Positions 25,506-35,020 are shown, counted from the first letter of the stretch. The stretch: 57,487 nucleotides of DNA from an uncultured Alphaproteobacteria bacterium (GCA_937967795.1 CALBSK010000063.1:1-57487), one strand, 5' to 3'. Numbers and translations: made by a program. The notes: a model not told the origin generated them from the sequence alone.

Positions 25506-26087
25506 AAAAATATCCTCCATCCAATTCATGGTTGTTTCTAAAAGAGTATGAAGCCCTTGGTTAAATGCGCCTATAATTCCTTCCACGGTAAGAGAAGATA
25601 CGCAAGATGTCTCAAATGTATGGGCAGCTACGATACGCCTCTCTCGCAAATTTATAAACTTAAAAGTAATTTTTAAACGAACTTCTGGAGATTCTTGATC
25701 TAAGTGATAAACAGAAAAATCCTGAATTTCAGAATGCAGCATATATTTATACTGTAATCCTACACTGGTTCGGGTTATATAATTTTCTCCCCACCGTTGC
25801 CCCAAACCTTCCATAAGTGCTTCGTGAAAAACTTTGGGTAATCTATCAGGCCATTCACTATTTGCAAGGTAATCTCTTCGATAAGGCGAAGGGGTCGTTG
25901 CGATCCGAGAAGTATTTAAACTTGCCTCACTTAGCGGAATATCAATGGCAAGAGGAACAGACAACACCGTTTTTGGTTCAAAAAAACCACTTTTTAAAGA
26001 GTAAAGAGGGAGGGGTTCATTTTCTTTCAAGAAAGAGCATGAAGATAATAAACAAGTAAAAAATAAAAGGGATATTTTTCTCATCAT
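25449..26087 (-). CDS. ABC-type transport auxiliary lipoprotein (PqiC/LbtC-like)
   Basis: A 212-aa lipoprotein. The signal ends in a lipobox 'LLSSC' at about 13-17. The mature domain has the family pattern 'LYSLKSG', 'IDIPLSEASLNTSRIATTPS' and 'YLANSEWPDRLPKVFHEALM'. Homologues accompany MlaD/MCE lipid transport systems and stabilise a periplasmic complex; no mla genes lie nearby, so partners must be encoded elsewhere. Its 3' end overlaps marC. Confidence 0.8.
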   Translation of the reverse strand: MMRKISLLFFTCLLSSCSFLKENEPLPLYSLKSGFFEPKTVLSVPLAIDIPLSEASLNTSRIATTPSPYRRDYLANSEWPDRLPKVFHEALMEGLGQRWGENYITRTSVGLQYKYMLHSEIQDFSVYHLDQESPEVRLKITFKFINLRERRIVAAHTFETSCVSSLTVEGIIGAFNQGLHTLLETTMNWMEDIFLKESLLNPANDKLSSKRR

Positions 26088-26286
26088 GATTCATTCTTTC
26101 TTATGATTAAAGGCACATATAACAAAACTTACTGAGATCGTCGAGGATCTTCTAAAGGCTGATTTCTATTGTGGAAGTTGAGCTTAATCAGAAAGAGTGC
26201 CTCTCCCCTCATTTCTTTCTTGCTCCTTCTTGCGTAATTTTTTACAAGTTTCTTAATTTATAGTTTACTCTTATAGTTAGTGATCA

Positions 26287-27138
26287 ATGTACATAAAAAA
26301 AAGCTTAAAGAAGAAATTTATCCTAATAGGGGGGGGTCTTGTTCTTTTTGTGTCCCTCTTTTCGTCCTTATTCTGGGATGCTTTTTATGAAAGTAATTTT
26401 CGCAAAATGCAAGATACGATTTGGTCCACCCAACATGTGGATCTAAAGGGACTTCGCGAACTTCAGGCTTCAGGAGGAACCTCCGTTCGTTTCGCAGATC
26501 TTCAAAAAAGACTCCAGCATGTTAAAGGGCCTAAGATTATTGTTGATGGAATGTCCGAGTTTCATGGCTATATCTATGGTTTCCCCACTACTTTTTTTGC
26601 TTACCATAAATCTCCTCGACTAAAACATCTTATTCGACGCTGGATTTTTACGGGGACAACTGACGTCCGCTCGGAATTAGTCATCCCCGAATCCCTTGAA
26701 GCTCAAAACTATGGATTTGATTATAAGCAAGTTCAGATCGGCAGTAAATTTATGGAAACAGATGATAAAATTGATCAAATTGTCGATTTGTATGATAATT
26801 TACCCCCTTCTGCATGGCTTCATTTTCATTGCGCTCATGGTAAAGGACGAACATCACTGTTGCTTGCTATGCTAGATATTTTCAAAAACGCACCCACCGT
26901 GGCTTTAGAGGATATCATAAAACGTCAAGCTCTCCTGGGTTCAGAAGACTTATTTAATACGGAAGCTTGGAAACACGGGACATATGATAAGAAAATGCTC
27001 GAAGATCGGAAAAAATTTGTTGAGAAATTCTACGCTTTTGTATGCCAGCGAAAAAAAGGCGGAATCTCATATTGGTCAACGTGGCACGCGGTCCAAAAAG
27101 AAAAGAAAAATGCAAACTTTTCAACAGACCTTCCTTAA
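26287..27138 (+). CDS. PTP-like phytase-family phosphatase, copy 1 (membrane-anchored)
   Basis: A 283-aa protein. A basic start and one membrane helix (about 10-30) are followed by a cysteine-phosphatase domain. The signature 'HFHCAHGKGRTS' gives nucleophile C182 and R188 in the Cx5R loop. The flanking 'GLRELQASGG', 'VDGMSEFHGYIYG' and 'PTTFFAY' match the PTP-like phytase (PF14566) family, which includes bacterial inositol phosphatases and type III effectors such as HopAO1. Substrate could be inositol phosphates or phosphotyrosine. N-terminal anchoring with basic residues inside places the domain in the periplasm, or makes the segment a signal peptide. First of four tandem paralogues. Confidence 0.87.
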   Translation: MYIKKSLKKKFILIGGGLVLFVSLFSSLFWDAFYESNFRKMQDTIWSTQHVDLKGLRELQASGGTSVRFADLQKRLQHVKGPKIIVDGMSEFHGYIYGFPTTFFAYHKSPRLKHLIRRWIFTGTTDVRSELVIPESLEAQNYGFDYKQVQIGSKFMETDDKIDQIVDLYDNLPPSAWLHFHCAHGKGRTSLLLAMLDIFKNAPTVALEDIIKRQALLGSEDLFNTEAWKHGTYDKKMLEDRKKFVEKFYAFVCQRKKGGISYWSTWHAVQKEKKNANFSTDLP

Positions 27139-27257
27139 CAAGAGGTTTATGACTTGCACCTTAGGCCCAAGTTTTTTAAATAATGTCCTCATACCCATAA
27201 GCTTATATCAATAGATTTGTAAGAAATGGTAAGCTTGCATTTTTTTGGAGCTAAAGA

Positions 27258-28079
27258 ATGAACCGATTCCTAAGGTTAAGAAACTTTCTCATTGGAGGGG
27301 TGATTCTTCTCTTCATTATCATTGGCGCAACATTACAAGATGAATACCGAAAAACAGCCAGATTTCGAACGATGCAAGACCCCATTCCTTCAACTGAAAA
27401 AGTCGATCTTAAAGGTCTTCGCGAACTTCCCATAGCGGGAGGGCCCATACTTTCTTTGAGAGAGCTTAAAGAAAGGCTCCCTCATATCAAAGACAAAAAG
27501 TTAATTATTGTTGATAGTATTAAGTATAAATCTGAATATATACAGGGCATTCCGACCTGCTATTTAGGGTACAAAGAATGGCCTTCTTTAAAAAACCTGG
27601 CCTGGAGATTATTTTATACAAGAACGCTTTATGCTCATCCTGAACTTACCAAAACTGAAGCCCAGGAAGCTGAGAAAAATGGATTTGGGTATGCCAACTT
27701 TGAGATAGGAAGCAAGGTTGATTCTTCGGATCAAACCGTAGATGCTTTCATAAAGTTTTTTGATGCTCTGCCAAAAGATGCGTGGGTATATTTTCATTGT
27801 CATCATGGCAAAGGCAGAACGTCTGTAATGCTTGTCATGGCAGACATTATGAAAAATGCGCCCCACGTTGCGTTGCCAGATATTATTAAACGTCAACATC
27901 TCTTAGGATCCGTAGATTTATTTGATACAACGCCCTGGACTCGCAGCACTTATGCTGCCTCAACGCTCAAGAAGCGGAAGAAATTTATTCAAAATTTTTA
28001 TGAATTCATTTGTCAGCGAAAGGCCGATGGACTTCAAAGTTGGACCGAATGGCGCACACAACAGCAAGGAAAAAAATGA
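27258..28079 (+). CDS. PTP-like phytase-family phosphatase, copy 2 (membrane-anchored)
   Basis: A 273-aa paralogue of copy 1, about 120 bp downstream. One membrane helix (about 9-26) is followed by the phosphatase domain with 'YFHCHHGKGRTS' (C181). It has diverged in the Glu-x-His-Gly motif: where copies 1 and 4 read 'SEFHGY', this one reads 'KYKSEY', losing the conserved Glu, His and Gly. The Cx5R loop is intact, so it may have altered substrate use. Its stop overlaps the ATG of copy 3 (ATGA). Confidence 0.85.
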   Translation: MNRFLRLRNFLIGGVILLFIIIGATLQDEYRKTARFRTMQDPIPSTEKVDLKGLRELPIAGGPILSLRELKERLPHIKDKKLIIVDSIKYKSEYIQGIPTCYLGYKEWPSLKNLAWRLFYTRTLYAHPELTKTEAQEAEKNGFGYANFEIGSKVDSSDQTVDAFIKFFDALPKDAWVYFHCHHGKGRTSVMLVMADIMKNAPHVALPDIIKRQHLLGSVDLFDTTPWTRSTYAASTLKKRKKFIQNFYEFICQRKADGLQSWTEWRTQQQGKK

Positions 28080-28915
28080 GAAAATTCCTCAGGACAAGAA
28101 ATATCTTCATAGGAAGCCTAATTATTCTTGCCATAGGAATTTCTTATGTCCTTTTCACTGATCAATATAGCCAAGCTAAATTTCGCACGATGCAAGATAA
28201 CATTTCACCTCATGAAAAAGTTGATTTGAGGGGATTGAAGGAGATTCTCGCCTCAGGGGGGCCCATTGTTAATTTTCCCGAACTTAAAAGCAAGCTTCAT
28301 CACGTAGAGCACAAAATTATCGTTGTTGATGCCATACGGCAATATCATGGTTATATGGATTTCCCTTTACTTAAAGAAGTTCCCACAACTTTTTTTGCTT
28401 ACGAACGCAGAGATCCAGACTTAAGACATCTCTTTCGCCGTTTGATTTTTACAGGCACAATACAAATCCGTCCGGAACTTGTTTCTCCTGAAAAAAAGCT
28501 AGCCGAGAAATATGGATTCGACTATAAAAACATTAAAATTGACAGTCGTATTCTTACACCTGATGCTTCAGTGGATGCCTTTGTTGCTTATTTCGATAAG
28601 CTCCCAACGGACGTATGGGTCCATTTTCATTGTCGTCTGGGAAAAGGAAGGACATCTATGATGCTCGTCATGGCGGACATTATGAGGAATGCGCCAACTG
28701 TGGCGCTGGAAGATATTGTAAAACGTCAACATCTTCTCGGATCTGAAAATTTATTTAACACCGTAGCAAGAAACGGAGGAACTTATTTTTCCTCAACTCT
28801 TAAACGACGCAAGAAATTTATTGAAGAGTTTTACACGTTTATTTGTCAACGCAAAGCGGGTAAAATTCAACAGTGGTCAGAATGGCACCGCGCCCAAGAA
28901 GATAAATCCCTATGA
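28076..28915 (+). CDS. PTP-like phytase-family phosphatase, copy 3 (membrane-anchored)
   Basis: A 279-aa paralogue with a membrane helix (about 10-27) and 'HFHCRLGKGRTS' (C186). The start is the ATG overlapping the stop of copy 2 (ATGA), preceded by AAGGA; this gives an N-terminus alike in all copies. An upstream in-frame ATG at 28010 would add 22 unrelated residues. A short insertion ('MDFPLLKEVPTTFF') separates the HGY and PTTFF motifs. It overlaps copy 4 by 4 bp. Confidence 0.87.
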   Translation: MRKFLRTRNIFIGSLIILAIGISYVLFTDQYSQAKFRTMQDNISPHEKVDLRGLKEILASGGPIVNFPELKSKLHHVEHKIIVVDAIRQYHGYMDFPLLKEVPTTFFAYERRDPDLRHLFRRLIFTGTIQIRPELVSPEKKLAEKYGFDYKNIKIDSRILTPDASVDAFVAYFDKLPTDVWVHFHCRLGKGRTSMMLVMADIMRNAPTVALEDIVKRQHLLGSENLFNTVARNGGTYFSSTLKRRKKFIEEFYTFICQRKAGKIQQWSEWHRAQEDKSL

Positions 28916-29748
28916 AACCCATTTTTAAGCTAAGAAATATTTTAATCATAGGAAGTGCGGGATGGTTTGTGGGTCTTATGTTGTTTTTGTTTTTTGAAGC
29001 CTTTTACAGCGGAAACTTTCGCACAACTCAAGATAGGATTTGGTCATCCCAACAAGTCGACTTGACAGGGTTGCGTGAGCTCAACGCTTCTGGAGGCAAT
29101 TCAGTACGTTTTTCTGATCTCAAAAGAAAACTGAGCCACATCAAAGAAAATAAAATCATTGTCGATGGTATCAGCGAATTTCATGGATATGTTAAAGGCA
29201 TCCCTACCACTTTTTTTGCCTACCAAAACCCCCACCCTCATTGGAAATACTTTATCAGACGCTGGATTTTTACAGGTACAACAAAGGTATGTCCCCTTCT
29301 TGTTACTCCTGAATCCACCGAAGCCCGAAAAAATGGTTTTTCCTATGCCCATCTCAAAGTAGGAAGTAAATTTATCTCATCCAATGAAACCATTGATGAA
29401 GTCGTAAACCTTTTTGACACCCTGCCAGAAAACACGTGGGTGCACTTTCATTGTCATTATGGCAAAGGCCGAACATCCCTTATGCTGGTGATGTATGACA
29501 TTATGAAAAATGCACCAAAAGTTGCCTTAAAAGATATTGTTAAACGACAACACCTTTTAGGCTCAGAAGATTTATTAAACACAGTCGTGTGGAAAAAAGG
29601 AAGCTATACAAAAACACAGCTTCAGAATCGAGCAACTTTCATCACGGGATTTTACAACTTTGTTTGCCAAAGAAAAAAAGGAGGCCGTCAGCAATGGTCA
29701 GAATGGAACAAAAAAAATCAGAGAACCCTTAATGCTAAAGATCTATAA
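28912..29748 (+). CDS. PTP-like phytase-family phosphatase, copy 4 (membrane-anchored)
   Basis: A 278-aa paralogue most like copy 1 (shared 'SVRFSDLK', 'RRWIFTGTT', 'PTTFFAYQ'). It has a membrane helix (about 10-28) and 'HFHCHYGKGRTS' (C181). At the position where copies 1-3 have an Asp before the conserved 'IDxxV' (candidate general acid), this copy has Asn ('SSNETIDEV'). Whether that residue is the true acid needs alignment. It is translationally coupled to copy 3; after its stop no gene is seen until 30009. Confidence 0.87.
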   Translation: MKPIFKLRNILIIGSAGWFVGLMLFLFFEAFYSGNFRTTQDRIWSSQQVDLTGLRELNASGGNSVRFSDLKRKLSHIKENKIIVDGISEFHGYVKGIPTTFFAYQNPHPHWKYFIRRWIFTGTTKVCPLLVTPESTEARKNGFSYAHLKVGSKFISSNETIDEVVNLFDTLPENTWVHFHCHYGKGRTSLMLVMYDIMKNAPKVALKDIVKRQHLLGSEDLLNTVVWKKGSYTKTQLQNRATFITGFYNFVCQRKKGGRQQWSEWNKKNQRTLNAKDL

Positions 29749-30008
29749 AAAAAGCCTTAATCCTAGCCGGTAGTATTATAGAGGTGTTTATAGGTTTTAT
29801 GAGCTATGCCTGAAAGTTGGGTAGGAAACACCAGGTAGCGATCCCTTTGCAAGAACATTATGGTATACATATATAAAAAAGCAGGGTGATAGAATACACA
29901 AACGACAAAAATTTCTTTATTTTCATCCCCTTATAATATATTCTAATTTATATTTTTTTATCAAAAATTGAGTACTTCTTATGTTCCTTGATAAAATAGG
30001 CACTTTCC

Positions 30009-31265
30009 ATGAGAAAAAATAAAGCGCCAAAAGAAAAAATACCCTTCCCTCTTATTATAAAAAAAGAAGAAAAAAAACTTTTAAACGTATTTTTAAAAAA
30101 AATCCCCGTTTCCATCGCTATTTTTGATCAACATATGAATTACATTATTACTAGTGATCGATGGATCGAAGAAACCAATCCACCGGTTAAAGACCTTATT
30201 GGCAGAAACCACTATGAGGTCGTTCCTGATATTCCCTTGAAATGGAAGAAAATTCATCAGCGCTGTTTGAACGGAGAACACTTAAAGTGTGAAGAAGAAA
30301 TGTTTAAAAGGAAAGATGGAACACTCGAATGGGTAAAATGGGAGGTCTTACCTTGGTATAAAATGGCCCGGATTGTTGGTGGAATAATCATCTTTGTCGA
30401 GCATATTACAAACAGAAAATTGATTGAAAAGAAAATGGAAGAGGTCATCCACAATCTTAACGACTCCAAAACGGAACTCGAAAATTTTGCCCATATATGT
30501 GCTCATGATTTAAATGCTCCTCTTCGCACGATTTCAAATTATGCTCAAATTACAACAGAAGGTTTTCAAAATTTTGTCGATCCTAAAATTAAGGAATATT
30601 TAAAAAATATTTCAAAAAATGTAAAATACATGAATTCTATTATAAATGGTATTCTCACCTATGTTCAACTTGCCCCTCTAAAAGAAAAAACAAATTTTTT
30701 TTCCATGCAAGAAATCGTGCATTCTGTAAGAGAAAATTTAGCAAAACCGATAGAAGATAAAAAAGCATCTATTGTTTGGGAAGCTCTTCCCGATGTTTAT
30801 GGGGAAAGAGATTCCCTCACCCGCGTTATTCAAAATTTAATCATGAACGCTTTAAAATATAATGACAAAAAGCATCCCTTTATTCACATCACTGCAAAAG
30901 AACAAAGTAAATTTTGGAAATTTTGCGTTCAAGACAATGGAATTGGGGTTGATCCCGCTCATTATAAAAAAATATTTGAGCTATTTGGAAGAGCACATCC
31001 TCATTCCCAATATGAAGGCACAGGAATCGGTCTTGCGATTTGTAAAAAAATTATAACTTCTCATGGGGGGCAAATTTGGCTGCGCTCTTCTCCTCAGAAG
31101 GGTTCTCAATTTTTCTTTACGCTTCCAAAACCTTCTTTAGTAAAACGGAAAAGACGTTTGAAAGAAAATAGAAAAGAGCTGAAAGAAGACCTTTTTATTC
31201 TCGAGCCCGTTATGGAAAACATTCCCCAAAATTTCGCAGAGCGTCAAAAAACCCGAAAGAATTAA
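30009..31265 (+). CDS. PAS-domain sensor histidine kinase (soluble, orphan)
   Basis: A 418-aa kinase without membrane segments. A PAS domain (about 22-140, with PAC-type 'KRKDGTLEWVKWEVLPW') precedes HisKA, with the phospho-acceptor H166 in 'CAHDLNAPLR'. The HATPase then shows the N box 'VIQNLIMNALKYND', G1 'QDNGIGVDP' and G2 'GTGIGLAICKKI'. The C-terminus is very basic. The PAS would sense an internal signal of unknown nature. No response regulator is adjacent; phosphate could pass through ChpT (43615) to a distant regulator, but that is a guess. Confidence 0.9.
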   Translation: MRKNKAPKEKIPFPLIIKKEEKKLLNVFLKKIPVSIAIFDQHMNYIITSDRWIEETNPPVKDLIGRNHYEVVPDIPLKWKKIHQRCLNGEHLKCEEEMFKRKDGTLEWVKWEVLPWYKMARIVGGIIIFVEHITNRKLIEKKMEEVIHNLNDSKTELENFAHICAHDLNAPLRTISNYAQITTEGFQNFVDPKIKEYLKNISKNVKYMNSIINGILTYVQLAPLKEKTNFFSMQEIVHSVRENLAKPIEDKKASIVWEALPDVYGERDSLTRVIQNLIMNALKYNDKKHPFIHITAKEQSKFWKFCVQDNGIGVDPAHYKKIFELFGRAHPHSQYEGTGIGLAICKKIITSHGGQIWLRSSPQKGSQFFFTLPKPSLVKRKRRLKENRKELKEDLFILEPVMENIPQNFAERQKTRKN

Positions 31266-31478
31266 AATTGAAAAATAATTTTTTCAGGTTCTATGCGCTT
31301 ATTTAATCTGAGTTTGTTATAGAAGCGTTCGCGTTACCCTCTTTAATGTCTCTCTTTCAAAAAAAGGAAGCCAATTCTCATCCTAGAAACAGTTGTATAA
31401 GTGCAGATACAGAGTTGTTTTCTCATAAGATTTGAAGTATGCTTCTTAAAATCTTTATGTTTTTTTAAGGAACTCTCT

Positions 31479-33050
31479 ATGTCGGACGCATCACCTCGTT
31501 TATCCTTAAAGTCATGGATGGTTCTTATTTCAATTGGGGTATTAATTTTTCTGGTGAATGTTGATTATACCGCCGTAAATTTAACCCTTGTTCCTATTTC
31601 AACCGAAATTCACGCTGATCTCAATGCCCTTCAATGGCTTTTAAGTGCCTATGTTCTTGTGTGGGCGGCTTTCGTCATCCCGGCGGGGCGTGTTGCAGAC
31701 CTTTATGGCAAACGAAATACCCTTACCGTAGGACTCATTATCTTCATGATAGGGTCTTGTCTTACGGGCCTCGGCCATTCCCTTGAAATGCTCATTGGCG
31801 GGCGTATTCTTCAAGGAATGGGGGCGGCGATTTTTTCAGCGCCTGCGTGGGCTGTTATCTTCACAACAGCTTCTCCCGAAAAGCAAGGCTTTGTCATGGG
31901 CGTTATTTTATCTTTTGCAGGCCTAGGTCTTGCAACGGGCCCCACACTCGCGGGTTTTATTATTGAGGAAGCCAGTTGGAGGTGGATTTTTTACATCAAT
32001 ATTCCTTTAGGGCTAATGGTTATCGCCATTCTCAGGTTTTATGGGAAAAAAGATATTTTACCTCTTATAAAAGACAAAATTGATTTTATTGGAACTCTTC
32101 TCTTGGGATCAGGTTTGTGCACTACCGTTTATGCCCTGAATCAAGTTGAAACCTGGGGAATCACAAGCTTTCAATTATGGAAAGTCATGGCGTGCGGGCT
32201 TTTTCTTATCGGATTTTATGCTTTTCGAGAATACAATGGAAAAGCCCGAATGATTCCTCCCCACCTCTTCCGAAATAAGCCTTATATGGCTGCAAGTGTT
32301 GGTGAATTTTTCATGGCCATGAACTTTTCTATGGTTCTTGTTCTGATGGGTTTATATCTTCAAAACACATTGCACTACTCAACCTATGAAACAGGGCTTA
32401 TCTTTATCTCAATGACCATCAGTATGGGACTCCTATCTCCTATTGGTGGGAAGATGGTTGATGCATTTGGGATCAAGAAGCCTATGGTTTTCGGAGCCCT
32501 TTTAACAGCTTTTGCGATGGGACTCATGATCTTTTTACGGGTCGACTCCTCTCTTTTCTATGTCGTTACAGTTTTATTCTTAGTGGGTACAGGTTTAGGC
32601 GCTTATTTTACAGCCTGTAATACAGCTATGATGCGTGCGGTTCCACCAGAAGATTTAAACGTAGCCTCCGGGGTTTATATGATGCTGATGATGATGGGAA
32701 ATACTTTAAGCATCATTCTATCTACCAGTTTTGTGGTTTTATTTGGACAGAGTCATCTTTTAGAAAATAGTCAAAACCATGGGATGCTATTATCCGCTGA
32801 ACAACATCAAAATTTAACAGCGATTATCTCTCACGTTGAACATTCCACGTCCCAACTGAAAGACTTTCCCCTCGAACAAGTGCCTGAGCTTTTAAGGTGG
32901 ATTGATCAAGCTTTTGTCTATGGTCTTTCCCTTAATATGATATTTGGAACCGCCTTTGCTCTTGTCGCTGCAGGATTAACAATGTGGGGCATCACGGCGC
33001 ATAAACCCTCCTTTATTTCTCATGAGCATGCGGCCTCCCCTACTCTCTAA
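31479..33050 (+). CDS. MFS exporter, DHA2 (14-TM) family
   Basis: A 523-aa major facilitator with about 14 membrane segments, resembling EmrB/QacA drug:proton antiporters. Motif A-like 'GRVADLYGKRNTL', the antiporter motif C region 'GLGLATGPTLAGFI' and 'WRWIFYINIP' are seen. The start at 31479 ('MSDASPRLSLK') has AAGGAA 6 nt upstream; the open frame extends further but without a ribosome site. It has no EmrA-like partner adjacent. Substrate unknown. Confidence 0.9.
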   Translation: MSDASPRLSLKSWMVLISIGVLIFLVNVDYTAVNLTLVPISTEIHADLNALQWLLSAYVLVWAAFVIPAGRVADLYGKRNTLTVGLIIFMIGSCLTGLGHSLEMLIGGRILQGMGAAIFSAPAWAVIFTTASPEKQGFVMGVILSFAGLGLATGPTLAGFIIEEASWRWIFYINIPLGLMVIAILRFYGKKDILPLIKDKIDFIGTLLLGSGLCTTVYALNQVETWGITSFQLWKVMACGLFLIGFYAFREYNGKARMIPPHLFRNKPYMAASVGEFFMAMNFSMVLVLMGLYLQNTLHYSTYETGLIFISMTISMGLLSPIGGKMVDAFGIKKPMVFGALLTAFAMGLMIFLRVDSSLFYVVTVLFLVGTGLGAYFTACNTAMMRAVPPEDLNVASGVYMMLMMMGNTLSIILSTSFVVLFGQSHLLENSQNHGMLLSAEQHQNLTAIISHVEHSTSQLKDFPLEQVPELLRWIDQAFVYGLSLNMIFGTAFALVAAGLTMWGITAHKPSFISHEHAASPTL

Positions 33051-33169
33051 AAAAACTCTGTGGGAAAGAAATTTTATTCACGCTCAGTGAATTTAGGAAA
33101 TTGAGAATATTAACTAAAATTCCCAAAAATTTAATTGCTCATATCTTTTTCTTTCTATATAATTTCTTT

Positions 33170-33185
33170 CAAGAAAATATTCTTG
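33170..33185. promoter_or_regulatory. Inverted repeat upstream of the UmuD-like gene
   Basis: CAAGAA-N4-TTCTTG lies about 80 bp before the start codon in AT-rich DNA. It is a candidate operator, but it does not match the alphaproteobacterial LexA box GTTC-N7-GTTC. Confidence 0.3.
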
Positions 33186-33245
33186 TATAAGAGCGTTTCA
33201 ATATTTCTTTTTCTAAATTTTTTTATATAAAAATAAATAATATCT

Positions 33246-33258
33246 GCGGAGGAGCCGC
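33246..33258 (+). promoter_or_regulatory. Ribosome binding site in a small hairpin loop
   Basis: GCGG-AGGAG-CCGC places the Shine-Dalgarno AGGAG exactly in the loop of a 4-bp GC stem, 7 nt before the ATG of the UmuD-like gene. It decides the start and might tune translation. Confidence 0.5.
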
Positions 33259-33261
33259 CTT

Positions 33262-33837
33262 ATGAGACAATTCAAACAACCGACGAATCTGTCTATTGAC
33301 AAACAGCAACTTGACTTTTTTCCTGAAAAAACCCTTCATTTATCAACTTCTCATGTCTGTACTCGTCGGAACTTTAAGGGAAAAATTGGCTTTCCTCTCC
33401 TCAATCGCAAAGAAATAGGCGAAATTTTTTCTGGGAATGCTGGTCTTTCTCTCAGCATTCCTTTTTTTGAATCTCGTGTTCACGCGGGGCTCCCTGTCTC
33501 TAACGACGAGGTGAAGGCAGGTCCTCTTGATCTGAATGATTATCTTCTTCCTCATAAGGCTACGACCTTTTTTGTACGCGCCACAGGTGATTCTATGATT
33601 AACGCCGGCATTTTTTCGGAAGATATGCTTATCGTTGATCGATCCCTTGCACCAGCTTATGGAAATATTGTCATTGCCATTTTAAATGGTGAGATGACGG
33701 TTAAACGACTCGAGAAAGATAAGAACCGCATTCTTTTATGCGCAGAGAATGATGAATATCCGGATGTCATCATTGAAGAAGAGGATAATTTCGCTATATG
33801 GGGTGTGGTCACAAATGTAATTCATTCTCTTCTATGA
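33262..33837 (+). CDS. UmuD/LexA-like S24 autoprotease with N-terminal extension
   Basis: A 191-aa S24-family protein. The C-terminal 120 residues match UmuD: self-cleavage site A75-G76 ('RVHAGLP'), catalytic S111 ('ATGDSMINAGI') and K148 ('NGEMTVKRL'). UmuD is normally about 140 aa; here about 70 residues precede the cleavage site, without a clear DNA-binding HTH, so it is neither typical UmuD nor LexA. No umuC follows. It may partner a distant DNA polymerase V or act as an SOS-like regulator after RecA-stimulated cleavage. Confidence 0.82.
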   Translation: MRQFKQPTNLSIDKQQLDFFPEKTLHLSTSHVCTRRNFKGKIGFPLLNRKEIGEIFSGNAGLSLSIPFFESRVHAGLPVSNDEVKAGPLDLNDYLLPHKATTFFVRATGDSMINAGIFSEDMLIVDRSLAPAYGNIVIAILNGEMTVKRLEKDKNRILLCAENDEYPDVIIEEEDNFAIWGVVTNVIHSLL

Positions 33838-33868
33838 TGGATGAGAAGGACTATTCTCTCTAAATACT

Positions 33869-35020
33869 CTACTCCAAAGAAATCAAGGAAATTTTATAGT
33901 CTTTTATCCCAATAGCAACCTTGCCTGCTTTTAAGGCCAATGCTGCGTTTCCAAAGATTTCTCGTCTCCAACCCGTAAGAGCGGGAACATCCGGATCTGA
34001 AGAGCGCGCAATTATCTCTAAATCCACACTGGTTGCAATCAGCTTTTGAGCCACATGATATTTTTCAGCTTTAATTTTTAAAAGAAGTCGTAACATTTCC
34101 ACAAGAGCGGAAGACCCCGGAGGGGACGCTCCTTCTTGTTTAATCTGGGGGCAATCTTCTAAAGGGAGCTCAAGCGCTTTTTCAACAAGGAGTAAAATAC
34201 TTTTTGCTTCCTTTTCTTTGAGAAAAGATGGTGGGAGTCTGCGCATCTGTTTCAGATCGATAAGTGAACGAGGAGCAGCTGCCGCAAGTTCTAACATCAC
34301 TTCTTCTCGCATAACGCGTCCTCGTGGAATATTACGCTTTTGAGCTGTAATTTCACGCCAAGCTGCAATTTCTCTTAAAATAGCAAGCGATCGGGGTTTA
34401 GGAGAACGGATCTTGATTTTTTGCCAAATAGCGTAAGGATCCATAGCATAGGTTGTAGGATCTTTTAGAATGGCTAGCTCATCATGCAGCCAATGAAACC
34501 GATCCTCTGCTAAAATTTTTGCATAAAGCTTTTCATAGATGATACGGAGATAGGTCACATCGCCTAAAGCATAGACGAGTTGTTTTTCTGTTAGAGGTCG
34601 TTGAGCCCAATGAGAATAACGAGAAGATTTGTCTATAGAAACCTTTGTGTATTTTTGAACAAGGACATCATATCCTACAGATTCTCCAAATCCACAAACC
34701 ATAGCGGCAATTTGTGTATCAAAGAGGGGAGAGGGAATATCACCCGTTAAATGATAAAAAATCTCAATATCCTGTCGCGCTGAATGAAAGACTTTAATAA
34801 TGTCTGGATTCTGTAAAAGATCAAAAAAAGGGTTAAGATCCATATTTTTTGCTAAGGGATCAATGGCAATCGCCTCATCCGCGAGTCCAACTTGGATCAA
34901 ACAAAGTTGCGGCCAATACGTTGTTTCTCTTATAAATTCTGTGTCTACTGTAATATAGGATTGAGTTGCTGCGCGTTCACAAAACGCCTTGAGGTCTGAT
35001 GAGTTCGTTATTAAATTCAT
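33869..35020 (-). CDS. rnd: Ribonuclease D
   Basis: A 383-aa 3'-5' exoribonuclease that trims tRNA and other small RNA precursors. The DEDDy motifs are present: 'VDTEFIRE' (Exo I), 'FHSARQDIE' (Exo II) and 'YALGDVTYL' with the metal-binding Asp and Tyr (Exo III). HRDC-like helical domains follow (about 205-300). The gene is divergent from aspS with about 90 bp between starts. Confidence 0.94.
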   Translation of the reverse strand: MNLITNSSDLKAFCERAATQSYITVDTEFIRETTYWPQLCLIQVGLADEAIAIDPLAKNMDLNPFFDLLQNPDIIKVFHSARQDIEIFYHLTGDIPSPLFDTQIAAMVCGFGESVGYDVLVQKYTKVSIDKSSRYSHWAQRPLTEKQLVYALGDVTYLRIIYEKLYAKILAEDRFHWLHDELAILKDPTTYAMDPYAIWQKIKIRSPKPRSLAILREIAAWREITAQKRNIPRGRVMREEVMLELAAAAPRSLIDLKQMRRLPPSFLKEKEAKSILLLVEKALELPLEDCPQIKQEGASPPGSSALVEMLRLLLKIKAEKYHVAQKLIATSVDLEIIARSSDPDVPALTGWRREIFGNAALALKAGKVAIGIKDYKISLISLE

